From the NCBI RefSeq assembly GCF_024345225.1, contig NZ_BROD01000001.1, positions 434,001 through 498,000 on the forward strand: a stretch of DNA of 64,000 nucleotides, read 5' to 3'. The stretch is from Clostridium sp. TW13 (lineage in GTDB: Bacteria; Bacillota; Clostridia; Clostridiales; Clostridiaceae). The position numbers and the translations under genes are program-made. Below the pieces are notes generated by a model. That model did no database searches. It saw only the letters and a program-made list of their open reading frames with translations, and had not been told where the DNA came from. Below are positions 17,909 through 27,155 of the stretch, piece by piece (the stretch's first letter is position 1; every line of letters starts with the position of its first letter).

Positions 17909-19270
17909 ATGAAAAAAGGAAATGAGCTTGAAATATTAATAGAAGAAATGGAATTTCCTTCTCAAGGAATTGCTCATGTAGAAGATAAAAAGATATATGT
18001 GAAAAATGCATTCAAAGGACAAAAAGTCTTTGGTAGAATAACTAAAAAGAGACAAGACCATGCTGAACTTAGATTGCTAGAAGTGAGAGAAAGAGCTCCA
18101 TATGAAATAGAACAAAAATGCTCTCACTTTGGAGTATGTGGAGGCTGCTCTTCACAAACAGTTCCTTATGATAAGCAATTAGAATTCAAGAAGGAACAAG
18201 TTTTGAAACTTTTTCAAGATGCAAAGGTTCCAACAGGTAATTTTAAAGGCATAGAAGAAAGCCCAATACTATGGGAATATAGAAACAAGATGGAGTTTAC
18301 CTTTGGTGATGAAGAAAAGGGTGGTCCATTAACTCTTGGAATGCACATGAAGGGTAAGTCTTTTGGAGTAATAAATGTTGGCCAATGTACATTAGTTGAT
18401 GAAGACTTCAGAAAGATATTAACCCTAACAGTAGATTATTTTAGAAGCAAGGAACTTCCTTACTATAGAATAATGGCAAGACAAGGTTATTTAAGAAACT
18501 TAATTGTAAGAAAAGCAAAGAAAACTGGTGAGATATTAGTAAATCTAGTAACAACAACTCAAATAAACTTTGACCTAACAGAATGGTTAGAGCTTTTAAA
18601 GAAACAAAGTTATGCAGGTAAGCTATCAACAGTTATCCATACAGAAAATGATTCTCTATCAGAAGCAGTTATAGTGGATAAACTTAATGTGCTTTTAGGA
18701 GAAGGATATATCACAGAAGAACTTCTAGGCCTAAAGTTCAAGATATCTCCGTTATCTTTCTTCCAAACAAATTCACTAGGTGCAGAAAAGCTTTATAGCA
18801 TAGTACGTGATTTTATGGGAGATGCAGACAACAAGGTAGTATTTGACCTTTATTGTGGAACAGGAACAATAGGTCAAATCGCAGCAGGAAAGGCTCAAAA
18901 GGTTGTTGGTATTGAACTTATAGAAGAAGCTGTAGAAGCAGCAAACGAAAATGCCAAACTAAATGGTCTTAATAACTGTACCTTCATAGCAGGAGATGTG
19001 GCTGAAACAATCAAAACAGTAACAGATAAGCCAGACATAATCATTCTGGATCCACCAAGAAGTGGAGTAATGCCAAAAGCAATGGAATATGTAATAAAGT
19101 TCAACGCAAAGGATATAATCTATGTATCCTGCAACCCAAAATCACTAGTAACAGATCTAGCAAGATTACAATACTCTGGATACCAGATATGTGAAACAGT
19201 GTTGATGGATATGTTCCCAAATACGCCTCACGTTGAGACAGTTGTGAAACTATGCAAGAAAAATCAGTAA
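17909..19270 (+). CDS. rlmD: 23S rRNA (uracil-5-)-methyltransferase RlmD/RumA family
   Basis: This SAM-dependent enzyme methylates uracil in 23S rRNA. An N-terminal TRAM domain (1-60) is followed by a [4Fe-4S] motif ([13 protein letters not shown]), the methyltransferase core ([16 protein letters not shown]) and the catalytic Cys in YVSCNPKSL. The 453-residue length is normal. Its last codons, CAGTTGTGAAACTATGCAAG plus AAAA (19239-19262), are duplicated at 23168-23191, marking it as the likely insertion site of the decayed element that follows. Confidence 0.93.
   Translation: MKKGNELEILIEEMEFPSQGIAHVEDKKIYVKNAFKGQKVFGRITKKRQDHAELRLLEVRERAPYEIEQKCSHFGVCGGCSSQTVPYDKQLEFKKEQVLKLFQDAKVPTGNFKGIEESPILWEYRNKMEFTFGDEEKGGPLTLGMHMKGKSFGVINVGQCTLVDEDFRKILTLTVDYFRSKELPYYRIMARQGYLRNLIVRKAKKTGEILVNLVTTTQINFDLTEWLELLKKQSYAGKLSTVIHTENDSLSEAVIVDKLNVLLGEGYITEELLGLKFKISPLSFFQTNSLGAEKLYSIVRDFMGDADNKVVFDLYCGTGTIGQIAAGKAQKVVGIELIEEAVEAANENAKLNGLNNCTFIAGDVAETIKTVTDKPDIIILDPPRSGVMPKAMEYVIKFNAKDIIYVSCNPKSLVTDLARLQYSGYQICETVLMDMFPNTPHVETVVKLCKKNQ
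19239..19262 (+). other. Candidate attL (24-bp direct repeat in rlmD 3' end)
   Basis: A 24-bp sequence in the last codons of rlmD is repeated perfectly at 23168-23191 in the same orientation. A recombinase remnant lies 34 bp inside. This is the usual signature of site-specific integration at a gene 3' end. Confidence 0.6.
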
Positions 19271-19295
19271 TAAGATATGTTTATAGAATTATAAA

Positions 19296-19508
19296 TTAAT
19301 ATTTTCTACCCATTTGCCACCGTAAAAAATACTTCGGTGGCAAATTATTTATAAGTTTTTCGAAGATACTAACACTATCATTTTTCATTTTCTTAGTAAC
19401 GTGTGAATAAGTGTCCATAGTTGTGGCTAATTTACTATGTCTTAATCTGTTTTGGATATCTTTTATATTAGTTCCAAATTCCAATAACATAGTAGCATAA
19501 GTGTGAAG
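19296..19508 (-). pseudogene. Tyrosine recombinase/integrase, C-terminal remnant
   Basis: The reading frame gives HTYATMLLEFG, then RLRHSKLATTMDTYSHVTKKM. This is the C-terminal box of a phage/Tn916-type integrase with the nucleophile Tyr (TYSHV). The N-terminal and most of the catalytic domain are missing; the frame runs straight into IS3 remnant sequence at about 19510. It is non-functional. Its place next to the rlmD 3' end fits the integrase of the element that once inserted there. Confidence 0.75.
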
Positions 19509-19514
19509 TTGTCA

Positions 19515-19660
19515 ACCTAAGGTAGACTGCAATAAAAGCAATATTAACTTACAAAGATCTTTAAGAGAATATTTAACTTTTAAGTTATCGATTATTTCAT
19601 ACTCCCATCTTTTATAGTAACGAACTCCTTGTTTGTACCAACTCTTTTTGTTATATATCC
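19515..19660 (-). pseudogene. IS3-family transposase OrfB, N-terminal remnant
   Basis: Just downstream of OrfA, in a different frame, about 48 codons read NKKSWYKQGVRYYKRWEYE, then IIDNLKVKYSLKDLCKLI before the sequence breaks at the integrase fragment. The start of IS150-group OrfB looks like this. The catalytic DDE part is absent. Confidence 0.6.
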
Positions 19661-19965
19661 TTTTTTAATATTTCAATTTTAATTTCTTGTTTTGCTGCAA
19701 TTAAGCGAAGTCGGTCGAGTTCATTCATTGATTTGCTTTTATATAATGCATCAAACTTATTCCCAGGCTTCTTTTTGTTTTCTAAACCAGCTTCTCCGTC
19801 GTCTAAATATTTGTGAATCCAAGTTGAAATCATACCAATTGAAATTCCTTCATCTTTTGCTAGAATTGGGCGAACTATACTTTCATCAAAATACCTACGA
19901 ACAATATGGAGTTTTTCTTCCTTAGTCCATGTTCTATTTTGACCACCTTTTCGTCTACTTATCAT
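19651..19965 (-). pseudogene. IS3-family transposase OrfA (helix-turn-helix), remnant element
   Basis: 104 residues starting MISRRKGGQNRTWTKEEKL with a helix-turn-helix (RPILAKDEGISIGMISTWI) and a Leu/Ile-rich C-terminal helix, as in IS3/IS150-group OrfA. The frame itself is intact, but its partner OrfB is truncated, so the element cannot move on its own. A hairpin at 19996-20027, AAAGTAGACATG/CATGTCCACTTT, may be the terminal inverted repeat region. Confidence 0.7.
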
Positions 19966-20144
19966 AATCACATCCTTATACCTAAATTTAAATATAAAAA
20001 GTAGACATGCTTTCATGTCCACTTTTTTACAACTTCAGAAAGAGAAATTCCAATACTGCTTTTTTCTATTTGATGAAGTTATTGACAAAAATCTCTAAAG
20101 TTATACAATTAAATGGTAACTATATTTTTAAGGGGGATATGTAT

Positions 20145-20786
20145 ATGTCAAAATTAATCAAATGTAAGGCTTGTGGAAGTGAAATTGCAGCAGGGGCAAA
20201 ATGTCCAAAGTGCGGACATGATAGTAGAGGCTTTTTTAGTAAGCACAAAATAATAACTGGGATTCTAGTAATAATCATGTTAGCTGCTATAGGAAAGGCA
20301 ATGGGAATTAAAGATGAACCAAAGAAGGTAGCTGATAATACAAGCAAATCAGCTGCAACATCAAACGCTAAAAAAGAAGAAAAGAAAGAAGAAAAGAAAG
20401 ATTTTAAAATTGGAGATACAGTTGCACTAAAAGGTCTTAACTTAACGGTTACGAAGGTTGATAAAAGTAATGGAACAGACTTTGAAAAACCTAAGAATGG
20501 GAATGAATATGTTATAGTACATGTTAAGATTCAAAATAAAGGTGCTGATAAAATAAGCTATAATCCTTTTTATTTTAAAGTCCAAAATAGTAAAGGACAA
20601 ATAATAAATGAAACATTTACAACAATAAATCAAGATAGTGCTTTAAACAGTGGAGATTTAGCAGCTAATGGAGAAATAGAAGGAACAATTGCCTTTGAAG
20701 AACCTAAAAATGATAATGGATTAGTGTTACAATATCAAGACAATGTATTTCTTAAGGATGAAAAAATAGCTATTAATTTAAAATAA
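20145..20786 (+). CDS. Zinc-ribbon membrane protein with DUF4352-like extracellular domain
   Basis: 213 residues: an N-terminal zinc ribbon (CKACGSEIAAGAKCPKCG), one membrane helix (about 34-50), a Lys/Glu-rich linker (KKEEKKEEKKD) and an Ig-like DUF4352/telomeric-repeat-type domain (LKGLNLTVTKVD, NEYVIVHVKIQN, AANGEIEGTIAFE). Such proteins are surface-exposed with unknown function. ATG 20145 is chosen because AGGGGG is 8 bp upstream; ATG 20139 would be too close. It lies inside the rlmD-associated element and appears intact. Confidence 0.75.
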   Translation: MSKLIKCKACGSEIAAGAKCPKCGHDSRGFFSKHKIITGILVIIMLAAIGKAMGIKDEPKKVADNTSKSAATSNAKKEEKKEEKKDFKIGDTVALKGLNLTVTKVDKSNGTDFEKPKNGNEYVIVHVKIQNKGADKISYNPFYFKVQNSKGQIINETFTTINQDSALNSGDLAANGEIEGTIAFEEPKNDNGLVLQYQDNVFLKDEKIAINLK

Positions 20787-20861
20787 TTTTAAAAGCAGTG
20801 AATTTGTCTTCAATGCTTTTTAGAATAAATATATTTTAATTAGTATGGTGGAACAATTTAA

Positions 20862-21012
20862 ATTTCAACCCGTGTGGAGACGGCTTGATTGATGTAACGG
20901 GTTGGAAAATAGGGTGGGCTGAAATGGATTAAAATAAAGGGTTTCCGAGTATTAGGATTTCCTCTGATGAGTGTGAGCAGGGGTTCTGATGCAGGAAAAC
21001 CCTTATTTTTAT
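20862..21012 (+). ncRNA. Structured RNA, candidate raiA-motif RNA
   Basis: About 150 nt with several stems in sequence: TTCAACCCG/CGGGTTGGAA (20864-20906), a long outer stem ATAAAGGGTTTCC/GGAAAACCCTTAT (about 20934-21007) and an inner CCTCTG/CAGGGG, ending in a T-rich run that makes a terminator. Conserved-looking single strands include GTGTGGAGACGG and TGATGAGTGTGAGCAGGGG. From memory this resembles the raiA-motif RNA of Clostridia. No coding frame fits. The structure is clear; the family name is uncertain. Confidence 0.5.
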
Positions 21013-21134
21013 TAAATCAAATGATTACTAGTGAGAAAATCTATAAAACATGCTATGATGGATATAAATGTGGACAAACAGATATTAATCCGTTTGATGA
21101 ATATTAAGGATTTCTTTGAGAAAGAGGGATTGTT

Positions 21135-21782
21135 ATAAAAACAGAGTATAAAGTTGGTGAATTATCCAGGATTACTGGGGTAGAATCTGTAACTATTCGA
21201 TTTTATGAGAAATGTGGTTTTTTAGAGACTGTTGATAGATTACCGAACAATTATCGTATTTTTAACGAACGTCATATTTTCCAAGTAAAAATATGTAGAT
21301 TAGTTTTTGGTGGGTTTGTAAATCATAACCTTAGAAAAGCCAGTATGAAAATTATAGAGTCAGTTAAAGAATGGAATCTGATAAAATATGAAGCAGTAAC
21401 ATTAGAGTATATAGAATTAATTAGTGAAGATATTGATAGAACCAAAAAGACTATTGAAATAGTAATTAATAATTTAGAAAAACAAGAAGAGTCTGATTTG
21501 ATGTTTTCAAAAAAGCAAGCAGCCCAGTTAGTTGGTGTTACAGAAGAGACGATAAGAAATTGGGAACGTAATGAGTTGATTCCGCAGTCGTTGCCATATC
21601 AAAAACGGTTCTATTCACAGGCTATATTAAAACGAATGTATGTTATTCGACTTCTTTTACTTAATGGATACAGTATTATGATTATTCGTAAGTTTTTTAT
21701 GCATTATAATTTGGGAGAACGTTCAAATGCAATAGAATCCTTGATAAACCCTATATTTGTACACCACCTTCAGCTTGAATGA
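21135..21782 (+). CDS. MerR-family regulator with two helix-turn-helices; AUA in place of start codon
   Basis: The open frame begins IKTEYKVGELSRITGVESV and includes a full N-terminal MerR helix-turn-helix (FYEKCGFL, NNYRIFNE). A second one follows in the C-terminal half (SKKQAAQLVGVTEETIRNWE). Homologues normally start MKTEYKVGEL; here the first codon is ATA (21135), 6 bp after AAGAGGG, and no ATG/GTG/TTG is available upstream in frame. The first ATG, 21345, would delete the first DNA-binding domain. It may start at AUA or be inactivated. Confidence 0.6.
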   Translation: MKTEYKVGELSRITGVESVTIRFYEKCGFLETVDRLPNNYRIFNERHIFQVKICRLVFGGFVNHNLRKASMKIIESVKEWNLIKYEAVTLEYIELISEDIDRTKKTIEIVINNLEKQEESDLMFSKKQAAQLVGVTEETIRNWERNELIPQSLPYQKRFYSQAILKRMYVIRLLLLNGYSIMIIRKFFMHYNLGERSNAIESLINPIFVHHLQLE

Positions 21783-21837
21783 TATGATAATATCAAAATA
21801 TGGAAGGTGGTTTATTTTATGAGGTATTTTAGTGTAA

Positions 21838-22059
21838 ATGTACGAAAAGAACCAACTGACCAATGTAGAAAATGTATTGTATTATTCAGAAAGTTTAAAA
21901 AAATATAATGTACCATTCGAACTGCATGTCTTCCCGAAAGGAAATCATGGTGCTCCATGGTGTGATGATGTGATATGGTTAAAACCAGCAAGAGGAAGGG
22001 AGTATAATTATTTGAAGTTCTCTATGGAGTGGTTAAAGGAAGTATTTGGGCTATTATAG
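21838..22059 (+). pseudogene. Alpha/beta-hydrolase (esterase), C-terminal fragment
   Basis: The 73 residues NVENVLYYSESLKKYNVPFE, then LHVFPKGNHGAPW match the last third of acetyl-esterase/prolyl-oligopeptidase-type hydrolases, with the catalytic His in GNHG. The nucleophile GxSxG and the oxyanion part are absent, so this is a remnant. It ends 9 bp before the broken kinase gene. Confidence 0.65.
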
Positions 22060-22068
22060 GAGGATTAG

Positions 22069-22995
22069 ATGATAGTGGATAATATAGATGATTATTTAAA
22101 TAAACATAGAGTAAAAAGAATCAATATTGGTAAAAGTGGCGCCAATGTTTATGAAGTAGATAATAAATATATATTAAATATATATTAAAACATGCTATAT
22201 GTAGTAAGCTTGAAGATCATAAATTGTTTTTGACTTACAAAAAAGAAGCTCAATTGTATCAAGCGATTGATAGAAAAAAAACTTCATTGTCTTCCAAAAG
22301 TCATTACAATTAAGGAAACTAATGAAGAAGTAATGTTCTTAATGAAAAAATATCGTATGGTTGAGCATGATGAAATGAACCATTTATTATTAGCTAAAAT
22401 CATGAAAGTGATAGCTATGGTTCATCATTATCAAGTGCCTCAGTTTCTATTACATAATCTAACAGACGTCAAAACTCTTACTGATGAGCATATTATGAAT
22501 TGTGTTAACGGATGGAATTCTGTATTAAGGGAGCATAAAGGTCTATTTGATGAAAAGCTAATAGAAAAAATTGCAATAAACATAAATTCTATTATTCTGT
22601 GGCATGCGTCTGGAGAAGCTGTTTTAAATCATGGAGACTTTCATCTTGATAACGTACTAATTGATGATGAGGAAAATATAGTAATTTGTGACTGGCAAAG
22701 TGTATCAACTGGAGATGTTTCAAATGATTTAGCTTTCTTTTTAAGTAGATTAAATGTAGATAGATTTGTGATAAGTGAAAGGGTAGTAATAGATCAATAT
22801 TTAAAAGCAGTATATGAATTGTATGGAAAAATATTAGATAGCAAAGCTATTTACAGTCATATGTCTGCAAGTACCTTAATTACATCCTTTGTGTTTTGGC
22901 ACGAATACTTGCATGGAGCTTCAGAGGAGATGGTTGGAAAAATATATGAAAAGATTGTACAAAGCATATCTGTGGATATGTTCCCTCGTCCTTAA
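22069..22995 (+). pseudogene. Aminoglycoside/choline phosphotransferase-like kinase, frame-disrupted
   Basis: The gene starts at ATG 22069 (AGGAGG SD) with MIVDNIDDYLNKHRVKRINI, then GKSGANVYEVDNKYIL. An ~11-bp local duplication (TATATATTAAA repeated, about 22166-22188) then introduces a stop. The frame shifts back at an A8 run near 22273, and the rest, including HGDFHLDNVLIDDEENIVIC and the DWQ metal site, is intact. The C-terminal 242 residues remain open. Both lesions are needed to explain the sequence, so the gene is probably dead. Family: APH-type small-molecule kinases. Confidence 0.75.
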
Positions 22996-23167
22996 GTTCT
23001 TTAATTAACCTGTAACATCAATCCTATCCTCTCGAGCTATGTTGAGAACGTAACTTTACTTGTCAAGAAGCAAAGCGACGCAGAGAAGTAATTAGTACGT
23101 TCTATGCAAGGGATGTCTAAGAAGGCGAGCGAAGTGAAGTCTGATTAGAAACAGCCTACTGCTCAGG

Positions 23168-23191
23168 CAGTTGTGAAACTATGCAAGAAAA
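23168..23191 (+). other. Candidate attR (second copy of the rlmD 3'-end repeat)
   Basis: Exact copy of 19239-19262. The surrounding frame reads PTAQAVVKLCKKM and stop, resembling the rlmD C-terminus VVKLCKKNQ. An intrinsic terminator (23291-23317) lies downstream, as expected for the original rlmD 3' flank. Confidence 0.6.
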
Positions 23192-23290
23192 TGTAGTCAC
23201 TAACTAAACCATACTGATTTCCACTAAAAATTGACGAAACCGCTATCATGGTGGGAATTCAACCCAATCAAAAAAACAATCAAAAAACAG

Positions 23291-23317
23291 AGCTGAGAGT
23301 AAAATCTCAGCTTTTTT
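23291..23317 (+). terminator. Intrinsic terminator, possibly the original rlmD terminator
   Basis: GCTGAGA (23292-23298) pairs with TCTCAGC (23304-23310) followed by T6. Confidence 0.75.
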
Positions 23318-23434
23318 CAATTCTTTAGGAAATTATAATAAAAGCAAATTGACCAATCTTTTTTTGTGTGCTACAATGTTCATAAAATAGATTAAAATGT
23401 AAAAAAATGAACATGCATAGTAGAAGGGATAAAT

Positions 23435-25216
23435 ATGTTAGAAATAAAGGAATATGAACTGTTAAATTCATTGATTAAATTAAAAATAAAGTGTACGCAA
23501 CGTCAAATGGCAGAGAAATTGTCAATTTCCCTTGGAAAAGTAAATCAAATTGTGAGAAAGCTTTGTGAAGAGCAGTTGATACAAATTGGTTCAGATAATG
23601 TGTTTGAAATAACAGAGAGAGGTGTAGCAGCACTTGAACCATATAAGGTACATAATGCCATTATTATGGCAGCGGGAATGTCTAGCCGTTTTGCACCGCT
23701 TTCCTATGAGAAACCGAAGGGTCTTTTAAATGTAAAAGGTGAAATTCTAATCGAACGTGAGATACGTCAGTTGCATGAAGCTGGAATCGATGACATCACT
23801 GTAGTAGTAGGATACATGAAAGAGAAGTTTTTCTATTTGGAAGAGAAATTTGGTGTAAAGATTATTGTAAATGAAGATTACTATCGTTTTAATAATACAT
23901 CAACATTAATTCGTGTAACGGAACAATTATCAAATACATATATCTGTTCTAGTGATAATTATTTTGTGGATAATGTATTCGAACCATATGTATACCAATC
24001 TTATTATTCTGCAGTTTATGCAACAGGTGAAACCGATGAATATTGCCTTGAATGTGATAATAAAGGACGAATTAAGAATGTAAAAATAGGTGGAGTTGAT
24101 TCATGGTATATGTTAGGACATGTATATTTTGATTACAACTTCAGTAAGAAATTTGTACAGATTCTGAAAGAGGAATATGTAAAAGATGAGGTTCGTTCTC
24201 AACTTTGGGAAAATTTATATATGCGTCATATGAATGAATTGTCTTTGTATATTCGTAAGTATGAGGCAGATAAAGTCTTGGAATTTGATTCTTTAGATGA
24301 ACTTCGAGCCTTTGATCAGGCTTATATCAATAATACAGATTCTAAAATCATGAAGAATATTTGTAGAGTCCTTCAGTGTGAGGATAGAGATATTGTGAAC
24401 ATTAAACCAATTAAGGCAGGGTTGACAAATACCTCATTTCGTTTTTCAGTTGGCGGTAAGGATTATGTATATCGTCATCCAGGAAAAGGTACAGAGAATT
24501 ATATTAATCGTAAGAGTGAAGCTTTCTCCATGGAAGTAGCAGCAGAATTAAATCTTGATAATACGTTTATCTATATAGATGAACAAGAAGGCTGGAAGAT
24601 CTCATATTTAGTAAAAAATGCGAGAGAATTAGATTACCATAATAGTAGTGAAGTGGCAGCAGCCATTTCCATGATGAGAACGTTAAGTCGAGAAAAGCGT
24701 AAATCGCAATATGATTTTGATATATGGAAACGTGCAATGGAGTTTGTTGAACGATTAGAGGAAGAACAAAAGACTGATTTTGATGACTTTTTCAATCTTA
24801 AAAATTTGATGAAGCAGTTGTATTCATATATTGAGAAGGATACTACAAAGAAATGTTTATGCCATTGTGATTGTTACTCTCCGAATTTCCTATTTGATGA
24901 TGAAAATAATCTATATCTGATTGATTGGGAGTATTCAGGAAATGATGATCCTGCAAGTGATTTGGGAACTTTTATTTGTTGCTCGGACTATTCATATGAG
25001 GAAGCGGTTGCAACAATTGAGCAGTATCATGAGGGAAAGGTAGAGGGGAAAACATTAGCACATTATCTTGGATATGTTTCAATTGCATCATATTATTGGT
25101 ATCTTTGGGCTTTGTATCAGGAAACTATGGGTAAACATGTTGGCGAATATTTATACATCTGGTATAAGAATTCAAAATTATATGCCAAGAAAGCAATTGA
25201 GATGTACGAGCTATAA
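23435..25216 (+). CDS. Winged-helix / CTP:phosphocholine cytidylyltransferase / choline kinase fusion (LicC-LicA type)
   Basis: 593 residues in three parts. Residues 1-68 form a MarR-like winged helix (TQRQMAEKLSISLGKVNQIV). Residues 73-300 are a nucleotidyltransferase (NAIIMAAGMSSRF, EKPKGLLNVKGE). Residues 310-593 are a choline kinase with phosphate loop (AGLTNTSFRF), catalytic HCDCYSPNFL and metal site IDWEYSG. LicA phosphorylates choline and LicC makes CDP-choline for decorating teichoic acids or glycans. Arg codons are often CGT, unlike the AGA-rich backbone, suggesting transfer. The permease gene follows 127 bp downstream. Confidence 0.88.
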   Translation: MLEIKEYELLNSLIKLKIKCTQRQMAEKLSISLGKVNQIVRKLCEEQLIQIGSDNVFEITERGVAALEPYKVHNAIIMAAGMSSRFAPLSYEKPKGLLNVKGEILIEREIRQLHEAGIDDITVVVGYMKEKFFYLEEKFGVKIIVNEDYYRFNNTSTLIRVTEQLSNTYICSSDNYFVDNVFEPYVYQSYYSAVYATGETDEYCLECDNKGRIKNVKIGGVDSWYMLGHVYFDYNFSKKFVQILKEEYVKDEVRSQLWENLYMRHMNELSLYIRKYEADKVLEFDSLDELRAFDQAYINNTDSKIMKNICRVLQCEDRDIVNIKPIKAGLTNTSFRFSVGGKDYVYRHPGKGTENYINRKSEAFSMEVAAELNLDNTFIYIDEQEGWKISYLVKNARELDYHNSSEVAAAISMMRTLSREKRKSQYDFDIWKRAMEFVERLEEEQKTDFDDFFNLKNLMKQLYSYIEKDTTKKCLCHCDCYSPNFLFDDENNLYLIDWEYSGNDDPASDLGTFICCSDYSYEEAVATIEQYHEGKVEGKTLAHYLGYVSIASYYWYLWALYQETMGKHVGEYLYIWYKNSKLYAKKAIEMYEL

Positions 25217-25343
25217 ACATAGTTTAAAAAAAGAGCAGGAAAGAGATTATAGAAGAACACTCTAATGATCTTGAGTACTATCTCTATAAATAGTGTGGTA
25301 ATAATTATTAATAAATTATATCAAATTGGATGGGGGAAAATAT

Positions 25344-26795
25344 ATGAAAAAAGAACACAAGGATTCTAATGTAGATGCTGAAGCTTTAAAAGGCTTCCAC
25401 TATAAGCAGGAATTAAAAAGGACAGTTCAATTTTTTGGAGCTTTCGCTGTAGCGTTTTCAGCTATATCTATAACTACCGGAACCTTCCAAAATTTCGGAC
25501 TTGTAATGAAAACAATTGGTCCGTTAGGAATATGGACATTCCCAATAGTTGGATTTGGTTCAACCCTGATAGCATTAATATTTTGTGAATTGGCAAGCCT
25601 TATTCCGGTGACAGGCCAGTGCTACATGTGGGTATCAAAGTTCTACGGGAAAGGTCTTGGCTGGTTTGTTGGCTGGATAACTTTTTGTTATATGATAGTA
25701 ATCATACCTTCTGTAAGCAGTTCACTTGGCCCGGTTTTGGCATCTTTACTGGGTGTGGAGGCTACTCCGCACTTCGTTACTATCGTTGCAATTACTGCGC
25801 TTACATTACACTTAATATTAAATATTTTTAGTGTAAAATTATCTTCACTAATAACAAGTGCTGCTGTTGTTACCGAATCTGTTGGTATTTTACTTTTAAC
25901 AATTGTATTAGCTGTTGTAGCCTTTAGACACGGAGCACCGGTTAGTAATCTTGTGGCTGTAAACCCTACAGTTTCTGGAAAATCCTTATTTGTACCTTTT
26001 TTAATGTCATCTTTAATGGGATTTTATACACTTGTTGCTTTTGAATCTGCTGCTAATATGAGTGAAGAAACACATAATGCTTCCAAGAGTATTCCAAAAG
26101 CAATGGTTGCATCCATTGTTTTGAGTACAATTTTTGGTACTTTGTTCCTTATTTTCTCAGTTCTTAGCGCTAAGAATCTACCTGCAGTGTATTCATCAGA
26201 TTCACCATTACCATTAATTATAGAATCAAACCTGGGTTCTGTAATTGGAAAGCTGTTTTTGATTATTGTAATTGTTTCTATTTTTGCTTGTGGATTAGCG
26301 TTTATGACCTCAGCATCAAGAACAATTTATGCTATGGCCAGAGACGATGCCTTCTTTGCCAGCAGTATATTCAAGAAAGTAGAACATAAAAGGGGTACTC
26401 CAATACCTGCCTGCATTCTACTTTGGGCATGTGCTGTATTGTTTAGTATTTTTTCAACACCAACAGTTTTAGCTGTAGCCTCAGCATCACTTCCATGCGT
26501 ATACTACCTTATAACATTGATAAGCTATGCATGTGTAAGGAAAAAGATAAAGTTTAAGAAGGAAAATTTCAATCTTGGCAAATTTGCTGCTCCGCTTTTA
26601 GTAATAACTATTTTGTGGCAGTTGGTTGCGTTGGGGATTCTTTCAATACCTAGCGATTTTAGAAGTGCTACACTTGTAAACATTTGTCTGGCAGCAGTCG
26701 GTGGAATTATATACTTCGCATATTTCAAAAATAAATTAAAGAATAATGATGATAAAGGAACGGAACTAATTAAAGAAGATTCTGATGTTGTTTAG
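25344..26795 (+). CDS. APC-family permease, probable choline/amine or amino-acid importer
   Basis: 483 residues with about 12 hydrophobic helices and the APC superfamily features GAFAVAFSAISITTGTFQNF near the first helix and FESAANMSEETHNASKSIPK after helix 6. ATG 25344 follows GGGGG at a good distance; an in-frame TTG (25326) precedes the SD. Its substrate is not visible. Because it follows the choline kinase/cytidylyltransferase fusion in the same direction, choline or a related amine is the best guess. Confidence 0.8.
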   Translation: MKKEHKDSNVDAEALKGFHYKQELKRTVQFFGAFAVAFSAISITTGTFQNFGLVMKTIGPLGIWTFPIVGFGSTLIALIFCELASLIPVTGQCYMWVSKFYGKGLGWFVGWITFCYMIVIIPSVSSSLGPVLASLLGVEATPHFVTIVAITALTLHLILNIFSVKLSSLITSAAVVTESVGILLLTIVLAVVAFRHGAPVSNLVAVNPTVSGKSLFVPFLMSSLMGFYTLVAFESAANMSEETHNASKSIPKAMVASIVLSTIFGTLFLIFSVLSAKNLPAVYSSDSPLPLIIESNLGSVIGKLFLIIVIVSIFACGLAFMTSASRTIYAMARDDAFFASSIFKKVEHKRGTPIPACILLWACAVLFSIFSTPTVLAVASASLPCVYYLITLISYACVRKKIKFKKENFNLGKFAAPLLVITILWQLVALGILSIPSDFRSATLVNICLAAVGGIIYFAYFKNKLKNNDDKGTELIKEDSDVV

Positions 26796-26830
26796 AATGA
26801 TTAAATGCTTTTATTGATATTCCACGTTCT

Positions 26831-26868
26831 AAAGAATCCAGTGACAAAACGCTGGATTCTTTGTTTTG
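26831..26868 (+). terminator. Terminator after the permease
   Basis: AAAGAATCCAGTG (26831-26843) pairs with CGCTGGATTCTTT (26850-26862) with one G-U pair, then GTTTTGG. Confidence 0.85.
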
Positions 26869-26924
26869 GAATTCTTTGAGAAAAGGCTGGGCAGTATAAA
26901 TTGTCATTTTCAACACGTGAAAAA

Positions 26925-26976
26925 GAATAAAGAGGAGAAGCTCTGCACAAGCAGTGAGTTTTCTTCTCTTTTTATA
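26925..26976 (+). terminator. Second hairpin with T-tail
   Basis: AAAGAGGAGAA-GCTCTGC pairs with GCAGTGAG-TTTTCTTCTCTTT and ends in a T run. It may mark the end of a lost gene or be bidirectional. Confidence 0.6.
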
Positions 26977-27024
26977 TTTCAAAGATGTTGTATGGAGCCA
27001 TCAATTTGAAATTTTTTAATTTGT

Positions 27025-27155
27025 TTATTTAGTTCTTTTGGAATAATATCCGTCGTATTTTTCTTCTTCGTCAATGACAGATTGGGTGAGTGAATAGTAG
27101 TCAGAAGCCTTTTCGCTATCTTGCAAATGATAGAAATTGATCAATAAAAAATCAG
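27025..27155 (-). pseudogene. Short protein C-terminal remnant, unrecognised
   Basis: On the minus strand a frame reads LLINFYHLQDSEKASDYY, then SLTQSVIDEEEKYDGYYSKR and stops at 27025-27027. It has coding-like composition but no start. Upstream it runs into a hairpin with 13-bp arms, GAACCCTTCTATT (27156-27168) and its complement (27192-27204). I take it as a gene stub. No family recognised. Confidence 0.3.

Larger units (their letters stand above)
22996..23434 (+). other. Non-coding junction and spacer
   Basis: The first part (about 23040-23150) is richer in G and C and carries AAGCGACGCAGAG and GAGCGAAGTGAAG words with no open gene. It holds the attR copy at 23168-23191. The remainder contains a terminator and the promoter region for the next gene. 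Confidence 0.4.

Noticed and set aside
20941-21000. CTGATGA...GAAA words suggesting a hammerhead ribozyme
   Set aside because: The stems required around the core (stem I and stem II closing pairs) do not form; the surrounding pairings fit a different multi-stem RNA.
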